Shown: positions 8,214-18,219, counted from the stretch's first letter. The stretch: 64,000 nucleotides of DNA from Modicisalibacter ilicicola DSM 19980 (GCF_900128925.1 NZ_FQUJ01000004.1:1-64000), one strand, 5' to 3'. Numbers and translations are program-made. Notes: generated by a model from the letters alone, not told the origin.

Positions 8214-9791
8214 ATGTCAAACAGCCCTACATCTTCTCGTCCCCGTCCGGTGGCGCTGATCATTCTCGATGGCTATGGCCACAGCGACAATCCCGAGCAC
8301 AACGCCATTGCCGCCGCCAGGACCCCGGTGATGGATGCTCTTACGCAGCGCTACCCCAGCGGCCTGGTGCACACCGATGGCAAATACGTCGGCTTGCCCC
8401 AGGGGCAGATGGGCAACTCCGAGGTCGGCCACATGAACCTGGGCGCCGGACGCATCGTCTACCAGGACTTCACCCGTATCACCAAGGCCATCGAAGACGA
8501 CGGGCTGAACGACATCGCTGCCCTGACCGGCCCGGTCGACGCGGCGGTCGAGGCCGACCGCGCCGTGCATCTGCTGGGGCTGCTCTCCCCCGGCGGCGTG
8601 CACAGCCACGAGGAGCATATCCTGGCCATGGCCGAGATGGCCGCCCGTCGCGGGGCCAAGAGGATCTACGTGCACGCCTTCCTGGATGGCCGCGACACCC
8701 CGCCGCAAAGCGCCCGAGATTCTCTCGAGCGCACCAACGCCAAACTGGCCGAACTGGTGGGCCAGAACCAGGGGTTCGTTGCCTCGATCGTCGGGCGCTA
8801 CTTCGCCATGGATCGCGACAACCGCTGGGAGCGGGTCGAGAAGGCCTATCGGGTGATCACCGAAGGAGAAGGCGAGTATGTCGCCGAATCCGCCGAGGCC
8901 GGCCTTGCCGCCGCCTACGAACGCGGCGAGACCGACGAGTTCGTCGCGGCCACCAGTATCCGGCCGCAGGACGACGCCGTCGTCATGGCGGACGGCGATG
9001 CCGCGATCTTCATGAACTTCCGCGCCGATCGCGCCCGGGAACTGACCCGCGCCTTCGTCGAGGACGATTTCACGGGCTTCAAGCGCCAAGCCCGGCCCAG
9101 GCTTGCCGGCCGGGGGCTGGTGATGCTGACCGAATACGCCGCGAACATCCCGGCCGATTGCGCGTTCCCTCCCTCCGATCTGCACAACACCCTGGGCGAA
9201 GTGATCGCCGATCGCGGCATGACCCAACTTCGCATCGCCGAGACCGAGAAATACGCCCACGTCACCTTCTTCTTCTCCGGCGGCCGCGAGGCCGAATTCC
9301 CGGGCGAGACGCGCGAGCTGATCCCCTCGCCCCAGGAAGTCAAGACCTATGACGAGAAGCCCGAGATGAGTGCGGTGGAGGTCACCGATCGGTTGGTCGC
9401 GGCGATCGATGCGGGAACCTTCGACCTGATCGTCTGCAACTACGCCAACGGCGACATGGTCGGTCACACCGGCAAGTTCGATGCCGCGGTCAAGGCAGTG
9501 GAAGTGCTGGACGAATGCGTCGACCGGGTGGTCGAGGCCATCGAGCGCGCCGGGGGCGAATGCCTGATCACCGCGGATCACGGCAATGCCGAACAGATGA
9601 TCAACCCCGACACCGGCGCGCCCCAGACCGCGCATACCACCTTCGAGGTGCCGTTGATCTACGTCACGAAGCGCCAGGTCCGCCTGAAGGAAGGGGGGCG
9701 CCTGTGCGATATCGCCCCGACCCTGCTGACCATGATGGGCGAAGCGATTCCCGACGAGATGACCGGCGACGTGCTGGTCGAATACTCCTGA
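8214..9791 (+). CDS. gpmI: 2,3-bisphosphoglycerate-independent phosphoglycerate mutase
   Basis: Interconverts 3- and 2-phosphoglycerate in glycolysis and gluconeogenesis using two Mn ions. The 525-residue protein belongs to the alkaline phosphatase superfamily: ALIILDGYG near the N-terminus provides a metal ligand, the catalytic Ser69 lies in [10 protein letters not shown], and the C-terminal metal site shows [12 protein letters not shown] and TADHGNAE. The start is the ATG at 8214, giving the expected [20 protein letters not shown]. envC begins 9 bases after its stop, as in the gpmI-envC pair of other gammaproteobacteria. Confidence 0.98.
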   Translation: MSNSPTSSRPRPVALIILDGYGHSDNPEHNAIAAARTPVMDALTQRYPSGLVHTDGKYVGLPQGQMGNSEVGHMNLGAGRIVYQDFTRITKAIEDDGLNDIAALTGPVDAAVEADRAVHLLGLLSPGGVHSHEEHILAMAEMAARRGAKRIYVHAFLDGRDTPPQSARDSLERTNAKLAELVGQNQGFVASIVGRYFAMDRDNRWERVEKAYRVITEGEGEYVAESAEAGLAAAYERGETDEFVAATSIRPQDDAVVMADGDAAIFMNFRADRARELTRAFVEDDFTGFKRQARPRLAGRGLVMLTEYAANIPADCAFPPSDLHNTLGEVIADRGMTQLRIAETEKYAHVTFFFSGGREAEFPGETRELIPSPQEVKTYDEKPEMSAVEVTDRLVAAIDAGTFDLIVCNYANGDMVGHTGKFDAAVKAVEVLDECVDRVVEAIERAGGECLITADHGNAEQMINPDTGAPQTAHTTFEVPLIYVTKRQVRLKEGGRLCDIAPTLLTMMGEAIPDEMTGDVLVEYS

Positions 9792-9799
9792 TAGCGGCG

Positions 9800-10948
9800 A
9801 TGCCCGGCAGAATTCGTCACGCTGTCGCCCTCGCCCTCCTGCCGCTGCTCGTCCAGGGCCCGCTGGCCCTGGCCCAGTCGAGCGAACGGGAAGCCGCGGC
9901 TCGGGTCGACGCCATCAGTGAGGACATCCAGGCGCTGACCGAACGCCTGAAAGGGACCCGCGAGGCACGCGGCGACGCCAGCCGGCAGCTCGAGGCGGTC
10001 GAGACGGCGCTTGGCGAAACGCATCGGCGACTCGACCGGCTTCAGGCCGAGCGCCGCCAGCTCGATGACGAGATACACGAGCTCGAGCAGCAGCGCGAGG
10101 CATTGCGCATCGAGCGGGGCGAACAGCGCCAGGCCCTGGCCGTCCAGATCCAGGCACTTTACCGGCTGGGACGCTCGCCGCAGCTCAAGCTGCTGCTCAA
10201 TCAGGATGACCCGGCACGGCTCGATCGGCTGCAAACCTATCTCAACCGTCTCTCTCGGGCGCGCAACGAACGCATCGACACCCTCGCCCGCCTGGACGAG
10301 CAGTTGGCCGAGAACCGGGCCGCTCTCGCCCAGCGTCGTGAACGCCTCGATGACCTGATGGGAGAGCTGGAGACACAGCGGGCCACCCTGGTCCAGCGCA
10401 CCCGCGAGCGCGAAGCCCTGCTCGCCAAGCTCGACGCCCGCTATGCCGACGAGAAATCCCGCCTGGCGCAGCTCGACAAGGAGCGCGCGGAAGCCGAGCA
10501 AATGCTCGAACGGATCCGCGACGAGCTCAAGCGCCTCGAGGAGCCACCCCCTTCCACGGCGATCGCCGATACCAAGGGCAAGTTGCCCTGGCCGGTCCAG
10601 GGCAAGGTGCTCTCGGCCTTCGGCAGCGGCGAAGGCATCAATCGCAACGGCCTGGTGATCGCCGCCGCCGAGGGCGCTGCCGTCAAGGCCATTCACCCCG
10701 GCCGGGTGGTCTTCGCCGACTGGATGCGCGGCTTCGGCAACCTGCTGATCCTCGACCACGGTGACGACATCATGTCGCTTTACGCCCATGTGCAGAGCTT
10801 CGATGTCGCGGTGGGCGAGCGCATCGAACGAAACGATGTCATCGCTGCCGTAGGTAACACCGGTGGTCGTCCGCGCCCGGCGCTCTATTTCGAGGTGCGC
10901 CGCGCCGGCAAGCCGATCGATCCGAACCAGTGGATCGGTCAGCGCTGA
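9800..10948 (+). CDS. envC: Murein hydrolase activator EnvC
   Basis: Periplasmic activator of cell-separation amidases (AmiA/AmiB) under control of FtsEX. The 382-residue protein has a signal peptide (cleavage after about residue 25, ALA-QSS), a long coiled coil (~30-250) and a C-terminal LytM/M23 domain (~280-380). The LytM domain is degenerate: the usual HxGxD zinc motif reads NRNGLVIAA, and the final LHFE reads LYFE. It therefore should activate rather than cleave, as known for EnvC. The start ATG at 9800 is 9 bases after gpmI. Confidence 0.95.
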   Translation: MPGRIRHAVALALLPLLVQGPLALAQSSEREAAARVDAISEDIQALTERLKGTREARGDASRQLEAVETALGETHRRLDRLQAERRQLDDEIHELEQQREALRIERGEQRQALAVQIQALYRLGRSPQLKLLLNQDDPARLDRLQTYLNRLSRARNERIDTLARLDEQLAENRAALAQRRERLDDLMGELETQRATLVQRTREREALLAKLDARYADEKSRLAQLDKERAEAEQMLERIRDELKRLEEPPPSTAIADTKGKLPWPVQGKVLSAFGSGEGINRNGLVIAAAEGAAVKAIHPGRVVFADWMRGFGNLLILDHGDDIMSLYAHVQSFDVAVGERIERNDVIAAVGNTGGRPRPALYFEVRRAGKPIDPNQWIGQR

Positions 10949-11035
10949 CGCTCGGCCGGCGACGTGACAAGATGTAGCGCCGCCCCTCACCGTGGCGCTA
11001 TGCTGATCCCCTGTTTCAACGATGTGAGAGAGAGA

Positions 11036-12319
11036 ATGCGCCTTCCTCGCCTGACCTGGCTACTCCCCGCCCTCATGATCGGTCTGTCGCCGGTCGCCCT
11101 AGGTGCCCCCGAGCAGCAGGCCGATGACGACCTCCCGGTGGCCGACATCCAGACCTTCGCCGAGGTGTTCGAGCGCATCAAGCGAGCCTACGTCGACGAG
11201 GTGGACGATTCGACGCTGCTGCGCAATGCCATGCGCGGCATGCTCGGCGAACTCGACCCCCACTCGACCTACCTGTCCAGCAAGGATTTCGAGGCACTGC
11301 GCGAATCCACCGAAGGCGAGTTCGGCGGCATCGGCATCGAGGTGGGCATGCAGGATGGGCAGCTCACGGTCATCGCCCCCATCGACGACACCCCGGCGGC
11401 GGAAGCCGGCCTTCAGCCCCGGGACGCCATCCTGCGCATCGATGGCAAGGTCACCGACCGCCTCTCCCTCGAGGAGGCGGTGACACTGATGCGTGGTGAA
11501 CCGGGCTCCGAGATCGAGCTCACCATCCTGCGCGAGGGCGAGAATTCGCCGCGCACCGTCACCCTGACCCGCGAGATCATCCGCAACGAAAGCGTGAAGA
11601 GCGAGATGCTCGAGCCGGGCTACGGCTACCTGCGCATCAGCCAGTTCCAGAACAGCACCGGCAAGCAGGTACGCGATGCGCTCGGGAACCTCTCCGAGAA
11701 GGCGCCCCTGGACGGCCTGATCCTCGACCTGCGCAACAACCCTGGTGGCGTGCTGAACAGCGCCATCGAGGTGGCCGATGCCTTCATCGACAGCGGTCTA
11801 GTGGTGTATACCGAAGGCCGGCTTCCCGACAGCGACATGCGTTTCAGCGCCACCCCCGACACCGCCGCCCCGGAGGTGCCGATGGTGGTGCTGATCAACG
11901 GCGGCAGCGCCTCGGCGGCGGAAATCGTCGCCGGCGCCCTGCAGGATCAGCGTCGCGCCGTGATCATGGGCACCACCAGTTTCGGCAAGGGCTCGGTGCA
12001 GCAGGTCATGCCGCTCGGCAACGGCGATGGCGTGAAACTGACCACCGCCCTCTACTTCACGCCGGACGGTCGCTCGATCCAGGCCAAGGGCATCGCCCCG
12101 GATGTGGAAGTGGTGCGCGGCCGCCTGGAAGTCGCCGAGGGCAACGACTTCGGCATCCGCGAGTCGGATCTCAGCGGACGCCTGGCCAACCCCAACGGCA
12201 ACCAGGAGTCCCAGGCCTCCGGCAGCGCCCCGGTCAAGGACTACCAGCTCGGTGAGGCCCTCAACCTGCTCAAGGCGCTCAACGTGCTGGAACGACGGCC
12301 ATCTCAATCCCGCCAGTGA
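11036..12319 (+). CDS. ctpA: C-terminal processing protease, peptidase S41 (CtpA family)
   Basis: Secreted serine protease that trims C-termini of periplasmic proteins, including peptidoglycan hydrolases in related bacteria. The 427-residue precursor has a signal peptide (cleavage about residue 23, ALG-APE), a PDZ domain (~95-175) and the S41 catalytic core. Ser293 lies in NGGSASAAEIVAG and Lys318 in SFGKGSVQQ, 25 residues apart as in Prc. I chose the ATG at 11036, preceded by GAGAGAGA, rather than the frame opening at 10964. Its location after envC suggests a role in cell-wall remodelling. Confidence 0.95.
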   Translation: MRLPRLTWLLPALMIGLSPVALGAPEQQADDDLPVADIQTFAEVFERIKRAYVDEVDDSTLLRNAMRGMLGELDPHSTYLSSKDFEALRESTEGEFGGIGIEVGMQDGQLTVIAPIDDTPAAEAGLQPRDAILRIDGKVTDRLSLEEAVTLMRGEPGSEIELTILREGENSPRTVTLTREIIRNESVKSEMLEPGYGYLRISQFQNSTGKQVRDALGNLSEKAPLDGLILDLRNNPGGVLNSAIEVADAFIDSGLVVYTEGRLPDSDMRFSATPDTAAPEVPMVVLINGGSASAAEIVAGALQDQRRAVIMGTTSFGKGSVQQVMPLGNGDGVKLTTALYFTPDGRSIQAKGIAPDVEVVRGRLEVAEGNDFGIRESDLSGRLANPNGNQESQASGSAPVKDYQLGEALNLLKALNVLERRPSQSRQ

Positions 12320-12331
12320 GCCGAGACAGGC

Positions 12332-13561
12332 CTAGCGGCAGCTCGCCGGCAGACGCCCGCGCTCGCCGATGGCCTGGCGCATCAACAAGCGCTTGAGAGG
12401 CAGCAGGCGATCGACCCCGGACAGCCCGATGTTGCGGGCCAGGCGCAAGGCCGGGTTCTCGGCGCCGAACAGCAGGCGGAAACCGTCCATGAGCGCCAGC
12501 ATTGCCGTGTTGTCGCCGCGCCGGCGTCGCGCATAGCGGGAAAGGATGCGCGGATCCCCCAGTTCGGCGCCGCGCCGGCGTGCCTCGACCAGCTCCTCGG
12601 CAAGCACGGCCGCATCCATGAAGCCCAGATTGACGCCCTGTCCCGCCAGGGGATGGATGCTGTGGGCGGCATCGCCCACCAAGGCCAGCCCCGGCTCGAC
12701 ATAATGGCTGGCATGGCGCTGGGTCAGGGGAATGGCAACGGCGGCGTCGATGACCTCGACCGCGCCCAGGCGATGCTCGAAGGCCGACGCCAGCGCGTTG
12801 CCCAGGACGTCTCGAGACAGGTCGACGAGTCGCCTGGCCTCGTCCGGGGTGGTTGACCAGACGATGGAGCAGTAGCGGGTGTCGCCGTCGACGCTCAGGG
12901 GCAGGAAGGCCAGCGGACCGGTGGGCAGGAAGATCTGCCGTGCCACGCCACCGTGCACGCGTTCGGTGCGTACCGTGGTGACCACGGCGGTCTGGCCGGT
13001 GTCCCGGGCGCTGACCTCGATACCCGCCAGTTCGCGCAGCCGGGAACGGGCGCCATCGGCCGCCACTACCAGGGGCGCCGCCAGGCGCCGTCCATCGGCG
13101 AGTATCAGTCGCCGCCCTATCGCGGTGGTCTGCAAGGCCTCGACCCGGGCGTCGAACAGCTGGTCGACGCAGGGTAGCGCCGCCAGGCGCGTTTCGAGGG
13201 CCGCCAGCATCACCTCGTTCTCGACGATATGCCCGAGCACCGGCGTACCCGCCTGCTCGGCATCGAAGGCGATTTCGCCGCTGCCTTCGGCCTCCCAGAC
13301 CTGCATGCCGGTGTAGGGGGAAATCCGACGTAACCGCGACCAGATGCCGAGCCCCTCCATCAGGCGCTGGCTGACCGGGGTCACGGCGCTGACCCGCTGG
13401 GCAGGCTGTCCTCGACCGACAGCTTCCTCGTCGAGGGGCCCTGGCCGTGCGTCGAGCACGCTGACCGCGACACCCGCCTCGCCGAGCAGGGCGGCAAGCG
13501 CGGCGCCGACCAGGCCGCCGCCCACGACGATCACCTCTGCCTGAGAATCCGTTTCCTGCAT
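12332..13561 (-). CDS. ubiI: UbiI/VisC-type FAD-dependent ubiquinone hydroxylase
   Basis: Flavoprotein monooxygenase of ubiquinone synthesis (C5 hydroxylation, by synteny with E. coli ubiI). The 409-residue chain has the dinucleotide-binding motif VVGGGLVGAALA at the N-terminus, the central DG motif (VVAADGARSRLRE) and the C-terminal FAD motif LVGDAAHSIHPLAGQGVN. It pairs with ubiH immediately upstream on the same strand. AAGGAGTG precedes the start. Which of the two paralogues is C5- and which C6-specific is inferred from gene order, so the label could be swapped. Confidence 0.88.
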   Translation of the reverse strand: MQETDSQAEVIVVGGGLVGAALAALLGEAGVAVSVLDARPGPLDEEAVGRGQPAQRVSAVTPVSQRLMEGLGIWSRLRRISPYTGMQVWEAEGSGEIAFDAEQAGTPVLGHIVENEVMLAALETRLAALPCVDQLFDARVEALQTTAIGRRLILADGRRLAAPLVVAADGARSRLRELAGIEVSARDTGQTAVVTTVRTERVHGGVARQIFLPTGPLAFLPLSVDGDTRYCSIVWSTTPDEARRLVDLSRDVLGNALASAFEHRLGAVEVIDAAVAIPLTQRHASHYVEPGLALVGDAAHSIHPLAGQGVNLGFMDAAVLAEELVEARRRGAELGDPRILSRYARRRRGDNTAMLALMDGFRLLFGAENPALRLARNIGLSGVDRLLPLKRLLMRQAIGERGRLPASCR

Positions 13562-13633
13562 CGCTCTTCACTCCTTAAGCATGAGTCACTTTCAACGATG
13601 TATTGCCGAGTTCGGTAGATCAGGAGCCGGTCC

Positions 13634-14839
13634 TCAGCGTTCGAGTCCCATGGCACGCCTGGCCAGCGTGCGACGCAGCGGGCCGGTCAGGTTGAGGCCG
13701 ACCAGGCCCGCGGCCCGGGCGTGGGAAAGCAGCGGATGGGTGATGCCGAACAGGCGAATCAACCCGTCGCTGAAGCGAATCACGTTGCGACGATCATTGG
13801 CACGACGCCTCTCGAAGGCATTCATGATCGCCATGTCGCCCGGGGCTTGGCCTTCGACGACACCTTGTTCGAGCGCCGCCACCAGGTCCATCACGCCGCG
13901 CAGCGCCAGGTTGAAGCCCTGGCCCGCCACCGGGTGAAGGGCGTGGGCGGCATTGCCCAGGACCGCCAGACCGGGACGCACCACCTCATCCGCGGTGACC
14001 AGGGACAACGGGTAGGCGTGGCGGCGGCCGACGCGCCTGAAACGGCCGGCGCGTTCGCCGAACACCCGCTGCAGCCGGGTCAGGAAGTCGGCGTCACCGA
14101 GGGCCAGGGTCTCGCCTTCCGTGCCACTGGCATGGGTCCATACCAGCTCCATGCGATCACCGCCCAGGGGCAATAGTGCCAGCGGTCCTTCCCGGGTGAA
14201 CCGCTCGAAGGCGACGCCATGGTGCGGCTCACTGACCTCGAGATTGGCGATCAGCGCCGTCTGTTCATAGGGGGTTTCGCGACTGGCGATGCCCAGCTGT
14301 TCCTTGAGTCCCGAGCGGCCGCCATCGGCCAGCACGGTCAGGCCCGCCTGCAGGCGGTCGCCATCCGAAAGATCCAGGCAATGGCCACCGGCCTGGGGCG
14401 TGATCTTCTCGACCTTGGCCGGGCAGTGCCAGTCGAGATCGAGTTCGGTGAGCCGAGCGTGCAGTACCCGACCCATCCAGGCATTGGGCAATACGTAGCC
14501 CAGGGCTTCGACGCCCAGTTCCTCGGCGGTGAGTCGCGTGGCCCCCAGCCGGCCCTGCTCGCTGACATGGATGAGCGAGATGGGCTGGGCCTCGCGGGCC
14601 ATGTCCTGCCAGATGCCCAGGGTCTGGAAATGCTGACGCGAGCCCTGAGCGATGGCGCTGGCCCGGGCATCGAAGCTCGGCTGGTAACCCTCGAGATCGG
14701 CATTGGGCAGCGGCGCCGCCTCGATCACGGCCACCCGCAAGCCTCCCTGGCGAATCAACGGTGCCAGGGCGCACCCCAGGCTGGCGCCCACCAAGCCGCC
14801 GCCGACGATGGCAATATCTACATGGTGAGTGCGCGGCAT
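13634..14839 (-). CDS. ubiH: 2-octaprenyl-6-methoxyphenol hydroxylase UbiH
   Basis: Second flavin monooxygenase of the ubiquinone pathway, adding the C6 hydroxyl group. The 401-residue protein shows IAIVGGGLVGASLG at the N-terminus, VLADGGRSGLKE in the middle and LGNAAHALHPVAGQGFN near the C-terminus. Gene order pepP-ubiH-ubiI matches E. coli, which supports this name over UbiF or UbiI. The start at 14839 is preceded by CGAGG. The 73-base gap to pepP is AT-rich and contains direct TTACGTA-like repeats. Confidence 0.9.
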   Translation of the reverse strand: MPRTHHVDIAIVGGGLVGASLGCALAPLIRQGGLRVAVIEAAPLPNADLEGYQPSFDARASAIAQGSRQHFQTLGIWQDMAREAQPISLIHVSEQGRLGATRLTAEELGVEALGYVLPNAWMGRVLHARLTELDLDWHCPAKVEKITPQAGGHCLDLSDGDRLQAGLTVLADGGRSGLKEQLGIASRETPYEQTALIANLEVSEPHHGVAFERFTREGPLALLPLGGDRMELVWTHASGTEGETLALGDADFLTRLQRVFGERAGRFRRVGRRHAYPLSLVTADEVVRPGLAVLGNAAHALHPVAGQGFNLALRGVMDLVAALEQGVVEGQAPGDMAIMNAFERRRANDRRNVIRFSDGLIRLFGITHPLLSHARAAGLVGLNLTGPLRRTLARRAMGLER

Positions 14840-14912
14840 GGGATACCTCGTGTAATAAATATTGCGTTTTACGTAATTTACGTATGAATGATGGCCGGCT
14901 ACGGAAATTCCC

Positions 14913-16250
14913 TTAGCCCTGCGCCATCAGCGCCTCGATCTCGGCCACCTGCTTGGGCACACCGGCCGTCAACACCGCGTGGCCGGATTGCGTGACGGCC
15001 ACGTCATCCTCGATGCGAATGCCGATGCCGCGCAGCTCTTCGGGAATGTCCTCCTCATCGGGCAGATACAACCCGGGCTCCACCGTCAGCACCATGCCCG
15101 CTCGCAAGGGGCGCGGCTCGCCGTCCTGGCGGTAGGCCCCGACATCATGCACGTCGAGGCCCAGCCAGTGTGAGGTCGAATGCGGATAGAAGCGCTTGTA
15201 GCTCTCGTCCTCGATCCGTGCCTCGAGCCCTCCCTCTAGCAGCCCCAGCTCGATCAACCCTCGGGTGAGGTCGCGCACGACCCCCTGATGGATCTCGCTC
15301 AGGGTGGCCCCCGGTCGGACCGCCTCGATGGCGTGCTGCTGAGCCGCCAGGACGATGCCATAGACCTGCCGCTGCACGGCGCTGAAACACCCGTTGACGG
15401 GGAAGGTACGGGTAATGTCGCCGGCATAGAGCGCGAACTCGGCGCCGGCGTCGATCAGCACCAGATCGCCATCCTCGAGCCTGGCGGCATTGTCGATATA
15501 GTGCAGCACGCAGGCATTGGCGCCACTCCCGACGATGGTGCCATAGGCGGGCGCGCTGGCGCCCTGCCAGCGGAACTCGTGCTCGAGCTCCGCCTGCAAC
15601 TGATATTCGTGCAGTCCTGCGCGTGCGGTGCGCATGGCGCGCGCGTGACCCAGGGCGGAAATGGCGCCGGCGTGACGCATCAGCGCCAGCTCAGCCTCGC
15701 TCTTGATCAGGCGCTGCTCGTGAATCAGCCTGGTGACCTCCACGAAGCCGCTCGGCGGTCTTGCTCCCTGGCGCTGGCGATCGCGGAGTTCACCGCGCAC
15801 CGCCTCGGCGCTCGCCAGGGCAGCGGCATCGTCCAGAGGCAGGTAGAGGAGCTCGCGTCCGTCGAGAAGAGTGGCGAGGTGGGCCTTGCGTTCGGCGTTT
15901 TCGAAGGCCTGATCCATGCCATGATGCTCGACCGCTCCCGCGGCACCGATGCGGCTGCCGGTCCAGGTCTCCAGCGCCGGGTCCTTGTCCTGGCAGAAGA
16001 GCACCACTTCGCCCGCTTCGCGATCCGGCAGCAACAGGAGCAGGGCGTCCGGCTCGGGGAAGCCGGTCAGGTAGTGGAAGTCGCTATCCTGACGAAAGGG
16101 GTATTCACTGTCGCGGTTGCGGATCGTCAGGGTGGCCGAGGGCAGCAGTACGGCGCTCCCGGGAGGCAGCGAGGCCATCAGCGTCTGGCGCCGTCGGCGG
16201 TACTCGTCGAGGCTGATCGCCTCCGGATGCGGCAAGGGCGGGTGTGACAT
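14913..16250 (-). CDS. pepP: Xaa-Pro aminopeptidase
   Basis: Cytoplasmic M24B metallopeptidase removing N-terminal residues that precede proline. The 445-residue protein begins with a creatinase-type N-terminal domain (RRRRQTLMASLPPGS..LLPSA) and ends in a pita-bread domain with its metal ligands: DAGAEFALYAGDITRTF (two Asp), HSTSHWLGLDVHD (His), VEPGLY and GIRIEDD (Glu). The start is the ATG at 16250, which begins MSHPPLPHPEAISLDEYRRR. It lies 10 bases after the ygfB stop. Confidence 0.96.
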   Translation of the reverse strand: MSHPPLPHPEAISLDEYRRRRQTLMASLPPGSAVLLPSATLTIRNRDSEYPFRQDSDFHYLTGFPEPDALLLLLPDREAGEVVLFCQDKDPALETWTGSRIGAAGAVEHHGMDQAFENAERKAHLATLLDGRELLYLPLDDAAALASAEAVRGELRDRQRQGARPPSGFVEVTRLIHEQRLIKSEAELALMRHAGAISALGHARAMRTARAGLHEYQLQAELEHEFRWQGASAPAYGTIVGSGANACVLHYIDNAARLEDGDLVLIDAGAEFALYAGDITRTFPVNGCFSAVQRQVYGIVLAAQQHAIEAVRPGATLSEIHQGVVRDLTRGLIELGLLEGGLEARIEDESYKRFYPHSTSHWLGLDVHDVGAYRQDGEPRPLRAGMVLTVEPGLYLPDEEDIPEELRGIGIRIEDDVAVTQSGHAVLTAGVPKQVAEIEALMAQG

Positions 16251-16260
16251 CGTAGCGTCC

Positions 16261-16842
16261 TTATTGCACGGCGTCGTCGTCGGCTTGTTCCACCTGCGGG
16301 CTACCGGGATGCTGCTCGGTATAGAGCAGCATGGCGGCCATGCGCGCATGCTCGGCCAGGGCGAACAGGTCGTTCTCGTTGTCGGCGCTGTCCTCCAGGG
16401 CGAGCTCGTCGATGCTCGCCAGGGCTTCCAGGTCCTCCAGGGCTTCGCGCAGATTGGCGGACCAGGCGTCCCGGGTAGGGGCGCCGACTTCGCTGACCAC
16501 CTCGAGAAAGCCCAGGGTCCACTCCTTGAGCCCCCGGGCGCGCTCGGCCAGGGAGAACAGATCATCCGGGAGCAGAGGCTCGTAGTTGAGCTCCGGGGCC
16601 GAGAGGGCATCCAGGGTCTGGCGGCGCCATCCCAGCAGCACCTCGGCGTCCTCGCGATCCCGGGGCTGCTCGACCCCCAGCGCGGCGCTCACCTCTTCCA
16701 GCCACTGCTGTGCCGGCAGGTCATGCAACGCCAGTTCGGCGCTCAGTCGTCCGTCGAGAAAGGCGGGCGATTGCAGGCTGCCGTGGGCGAGGAAGACATC
16801 GGCGACGGTGGAGAAATCGAGCTGATCGTTGATGATGGACAT
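16261..16842 (-). CDS. ygfB: UPF0149 family protein YgfB
   Basis: A 193-residue acidic, helical protein of the YgfB/YecA family, recognised from its size, an N-terminal LLDGRLSAELAL-type region (here FLDGRLSAELALHD) and its place directly before pepP. Function is poorly defined in most species; in Pseudomonas aeruginosa YgfB affects ampDh3 expression and beta-lactam resistance. The start ATG at 16842 is preceded by GGAGAACGC. It is divergent from zapA, with about 155 bases between the starts. Confidence 0.88.
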   Translation of the reverse strand: MSIINDQLDFSTVADVFLAHGSLQSPAFLDGRLSAELALHDLPAQQWLEEVSAALGVEQPRDREDAEVLLGWRRQTLDALSAPELNYEPLLPDDLFSLAERARGLKEWTLGFLEVVSEVGAPTRDAWSANLREALEDLEALASIDELALEDSADNENDLFALAEHARMAAMLLYTEQHPGSPQVEQADDDAVQ

Positions 16843-16997
16843 GCGTTCTCCAGTGGGGGTTGGCGAAAGGGAAACCGGCCAGGGAGCGTGATCCGGGCTG
16901 CGTTGACCGGTCGATGCCGCCTCTCTATAGTGGCTCCAGACTGGTTTCATCTTACCGTATCGTGGACTGAATTGGCCCACTCTCCCGGGAGCCTGAC

Positions 16998-17300
16998 ATG
17001 ACGGACGCTACACGGCCAACCACCGAGATCACGCTGCTGGGACGCTCCTATGTCATCGCCTGCCCGCCGGAGGAGCAGGACGAGCTCAATCGCGCGGCAC
17101 GCTATCTCGATCGTGCCATGCATGGCATCCATTCCCGAGGCAAGGTCCTGGGTGCCGAGAAGATCGCCATCATGGCCGCGCTGAACATCACCCACGAGCT
17201 GCTGCGCCATGTGGAAGAGCGGCGCGAGAACGAGGCCAGTCTGAGCCGGCTCAACGAACGTCTTGAGCAGGCGCTCAGCGCCGTCGATGCCGGCCGCTAG
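16998..17300 (+). CDS. zapA: Cell division protein ZapA
   Basis: A 100-residue FtsZ-ring-associated protein that bundles FtsZ protofilaments. The N-terminal globular part (ITLLGRSYVIACPPEEQDEL) is followed by helices and a C-terminal coiled coil (HVEERRENEASLSRLNERLE), as in all ZapA proteins. The position immediately before the 6S RNA gene and fthC is strongly conserved in gammaproteobacteria and supports the name. Confidence 0.96.
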   Translation: MTDATRPTTEITLLGRSYVIACPPEEQDELNRAARYLDRAMHGIHSRGKVLGAEKIAIMAALNITHELLRHVEERRENEASLSRLNERLEQALSAVDAGR

Positions 17301-17324
17301 CGAGCCACGATCCAAAACAGCCCT

Positions 17325-17352
17325 TTGGCCCTGCCCTCGGCTCTGTTAGGAT
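17325..17352 (+). promoter_or_regulatory. Probable promoter of the 6S RNA gene
   Basis: TTGGCC (17325-17330) and TAGGAT (17347-17352) with a 16-base spacer, placed 7-8 bases before the expected 5' end of 6S RNA. Confidence 0.5.
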
Positions 17353-17359
17353 TGGGATG

Positions 17360-17544
17360 TTCCCTGGGATGTACGCCAGTCGTTTATAGTCCCTCGAGCC
17401 TATGCGCAGTACCCAGGGGGCCAATTGCTAGACAGACCCGTGTGCATGTCCGTGCGACGGAAAGCCTGACGGTCTGTCTGCGGCCACCCACCTTGAACCA
17501 GTGGGTTCAAGGGCCAGAACGGCAGCGGCATTCTGGGGAACTCC
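17360..17544 (+). ncRNA. ssrS: 6S RNA
   Basis: About 185 nt between zapA and fthC with the family layout. The 5' end TTCCCTGGGATGT pairs with the 3' end GCATTCTGGGGAA. The typical hairpin CCTTGAACC..GGGTTCAAGG is present near 17490-17515, followed by ...GGCAGCGGCATTCTGGGG. 6S RNA mimics an open promoter and sequesters sigma-70 RNA polymerase in stationary phase. The linkage ssrS-fthC (ygfA) is conserved. The ends are placed by pairing and may be off by a few bases. Confidence 0.92.
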
Positions 17545-17577
17545 TTACTCTACGCTGCAGGAAGGATAGTCACCGTC

Positions 17578-18219
17578 TTGTCTGATCCCTCCGTGTCGCC
17601 TCAACAGCGCAAGACGTTACGCAAGGAACTACGCCGCCGACGTCGGTCCCTGACGGCGCGCGAGCAGCGACAGGCTGCCTTGGCGCTGTGCCGTCGCTTG
17701 CGCTGCCTGCCCGAGGTACAGCGTGCCCGCCGTGTGGCGCTCTACCTGCCCAACGATCACGAGATCGACCCGACGCCCCTGCTGGGGTGGCTGCATCGCC
17801 GAGGCGCGAAGGCCTATCTGCCGGTTCTGCATCCGCTTTCCCACAACCGTCTATGGTTCGTGCACTATCATGCCGGCACTCCCATGCTCACCAATCGCTT
17901 CGGCATCAGCGAGCCCCACACCCGCCATGGCGCGCACCGGGCGCGGCGGTTGCCGGCCTGGGCGCTGGACCTGGTGCTGCTGCCCCTGGTGGGCTTCGAC
18001 GACGAGGGTAATCGGATGGGCATGGGGGGTGGTTTCTATGACCGCAGCTTCGCGTTCATCCGCCATCGCCATCCTCGGCCACGGCTGGTCGGAGTCGCTC
18101 ATCACTGCCAGCAGGTCGAGCACTTGCCGGTCGCGCCCTGGGACGTGCCCCTGGACGCCATCGTCAGCGACCGGCATGTCATTCGTCCCCGAATGGGCCA
18201 CAGAAACAGAAACCGGTAG
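17578..18219 (+). CDS. fthC: 5-formyltetrahydrofolate cyclo-ligase
   Basis: Converts 5-formyl-THF to 5,10-methenyl-THF with ATP, recycling the storage form of folate. The 213-residue protein shows the basic N-terminus RKTLRKELRRRRRSLT and the family motif GNRMGMGGGFYDRSF, with PLVGFD before it. The start is a TTG at 17578 with GGAAGG 12 bases upstream; no ATG fits. It directly follows 6S RNA and is probably processed from the same primary transcript. A 13-bp perfect hairpin overlaps its stop codon. Confidence 0.93.
   Translation: MSDPSVSPQQRKTLRKELRRRRRSLTAREQRQAALALCRRLRCLPEVQRARRVALYLPNDHEIDPTPLLGWLHRRGAKAYLPVLHPLSHNRLWFVHYHAGTPMLTNRFGISEPHTRHGAHRARRLPAWALDLVLLPLVGFDDEGNRMGMGGGFYDRSFAFIRHRHPRPRLVGVAHHCQQVEHLPVAPWDVPLDAIVSDRHVIRPRMGHRNRNR

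Noticed and set aside
9800-10948. EnvC as an active M23 endopeptidase
   Set aside because: Zinc-ligand motifs are replaced (NRNG, LYFE), so it should be an activator only.
14841-14890. Palindromic TTACGTA repeats as a possible insertion scar
   Set aside because: The repeats are short, with no flanking duplication; more likely part of a promoter.
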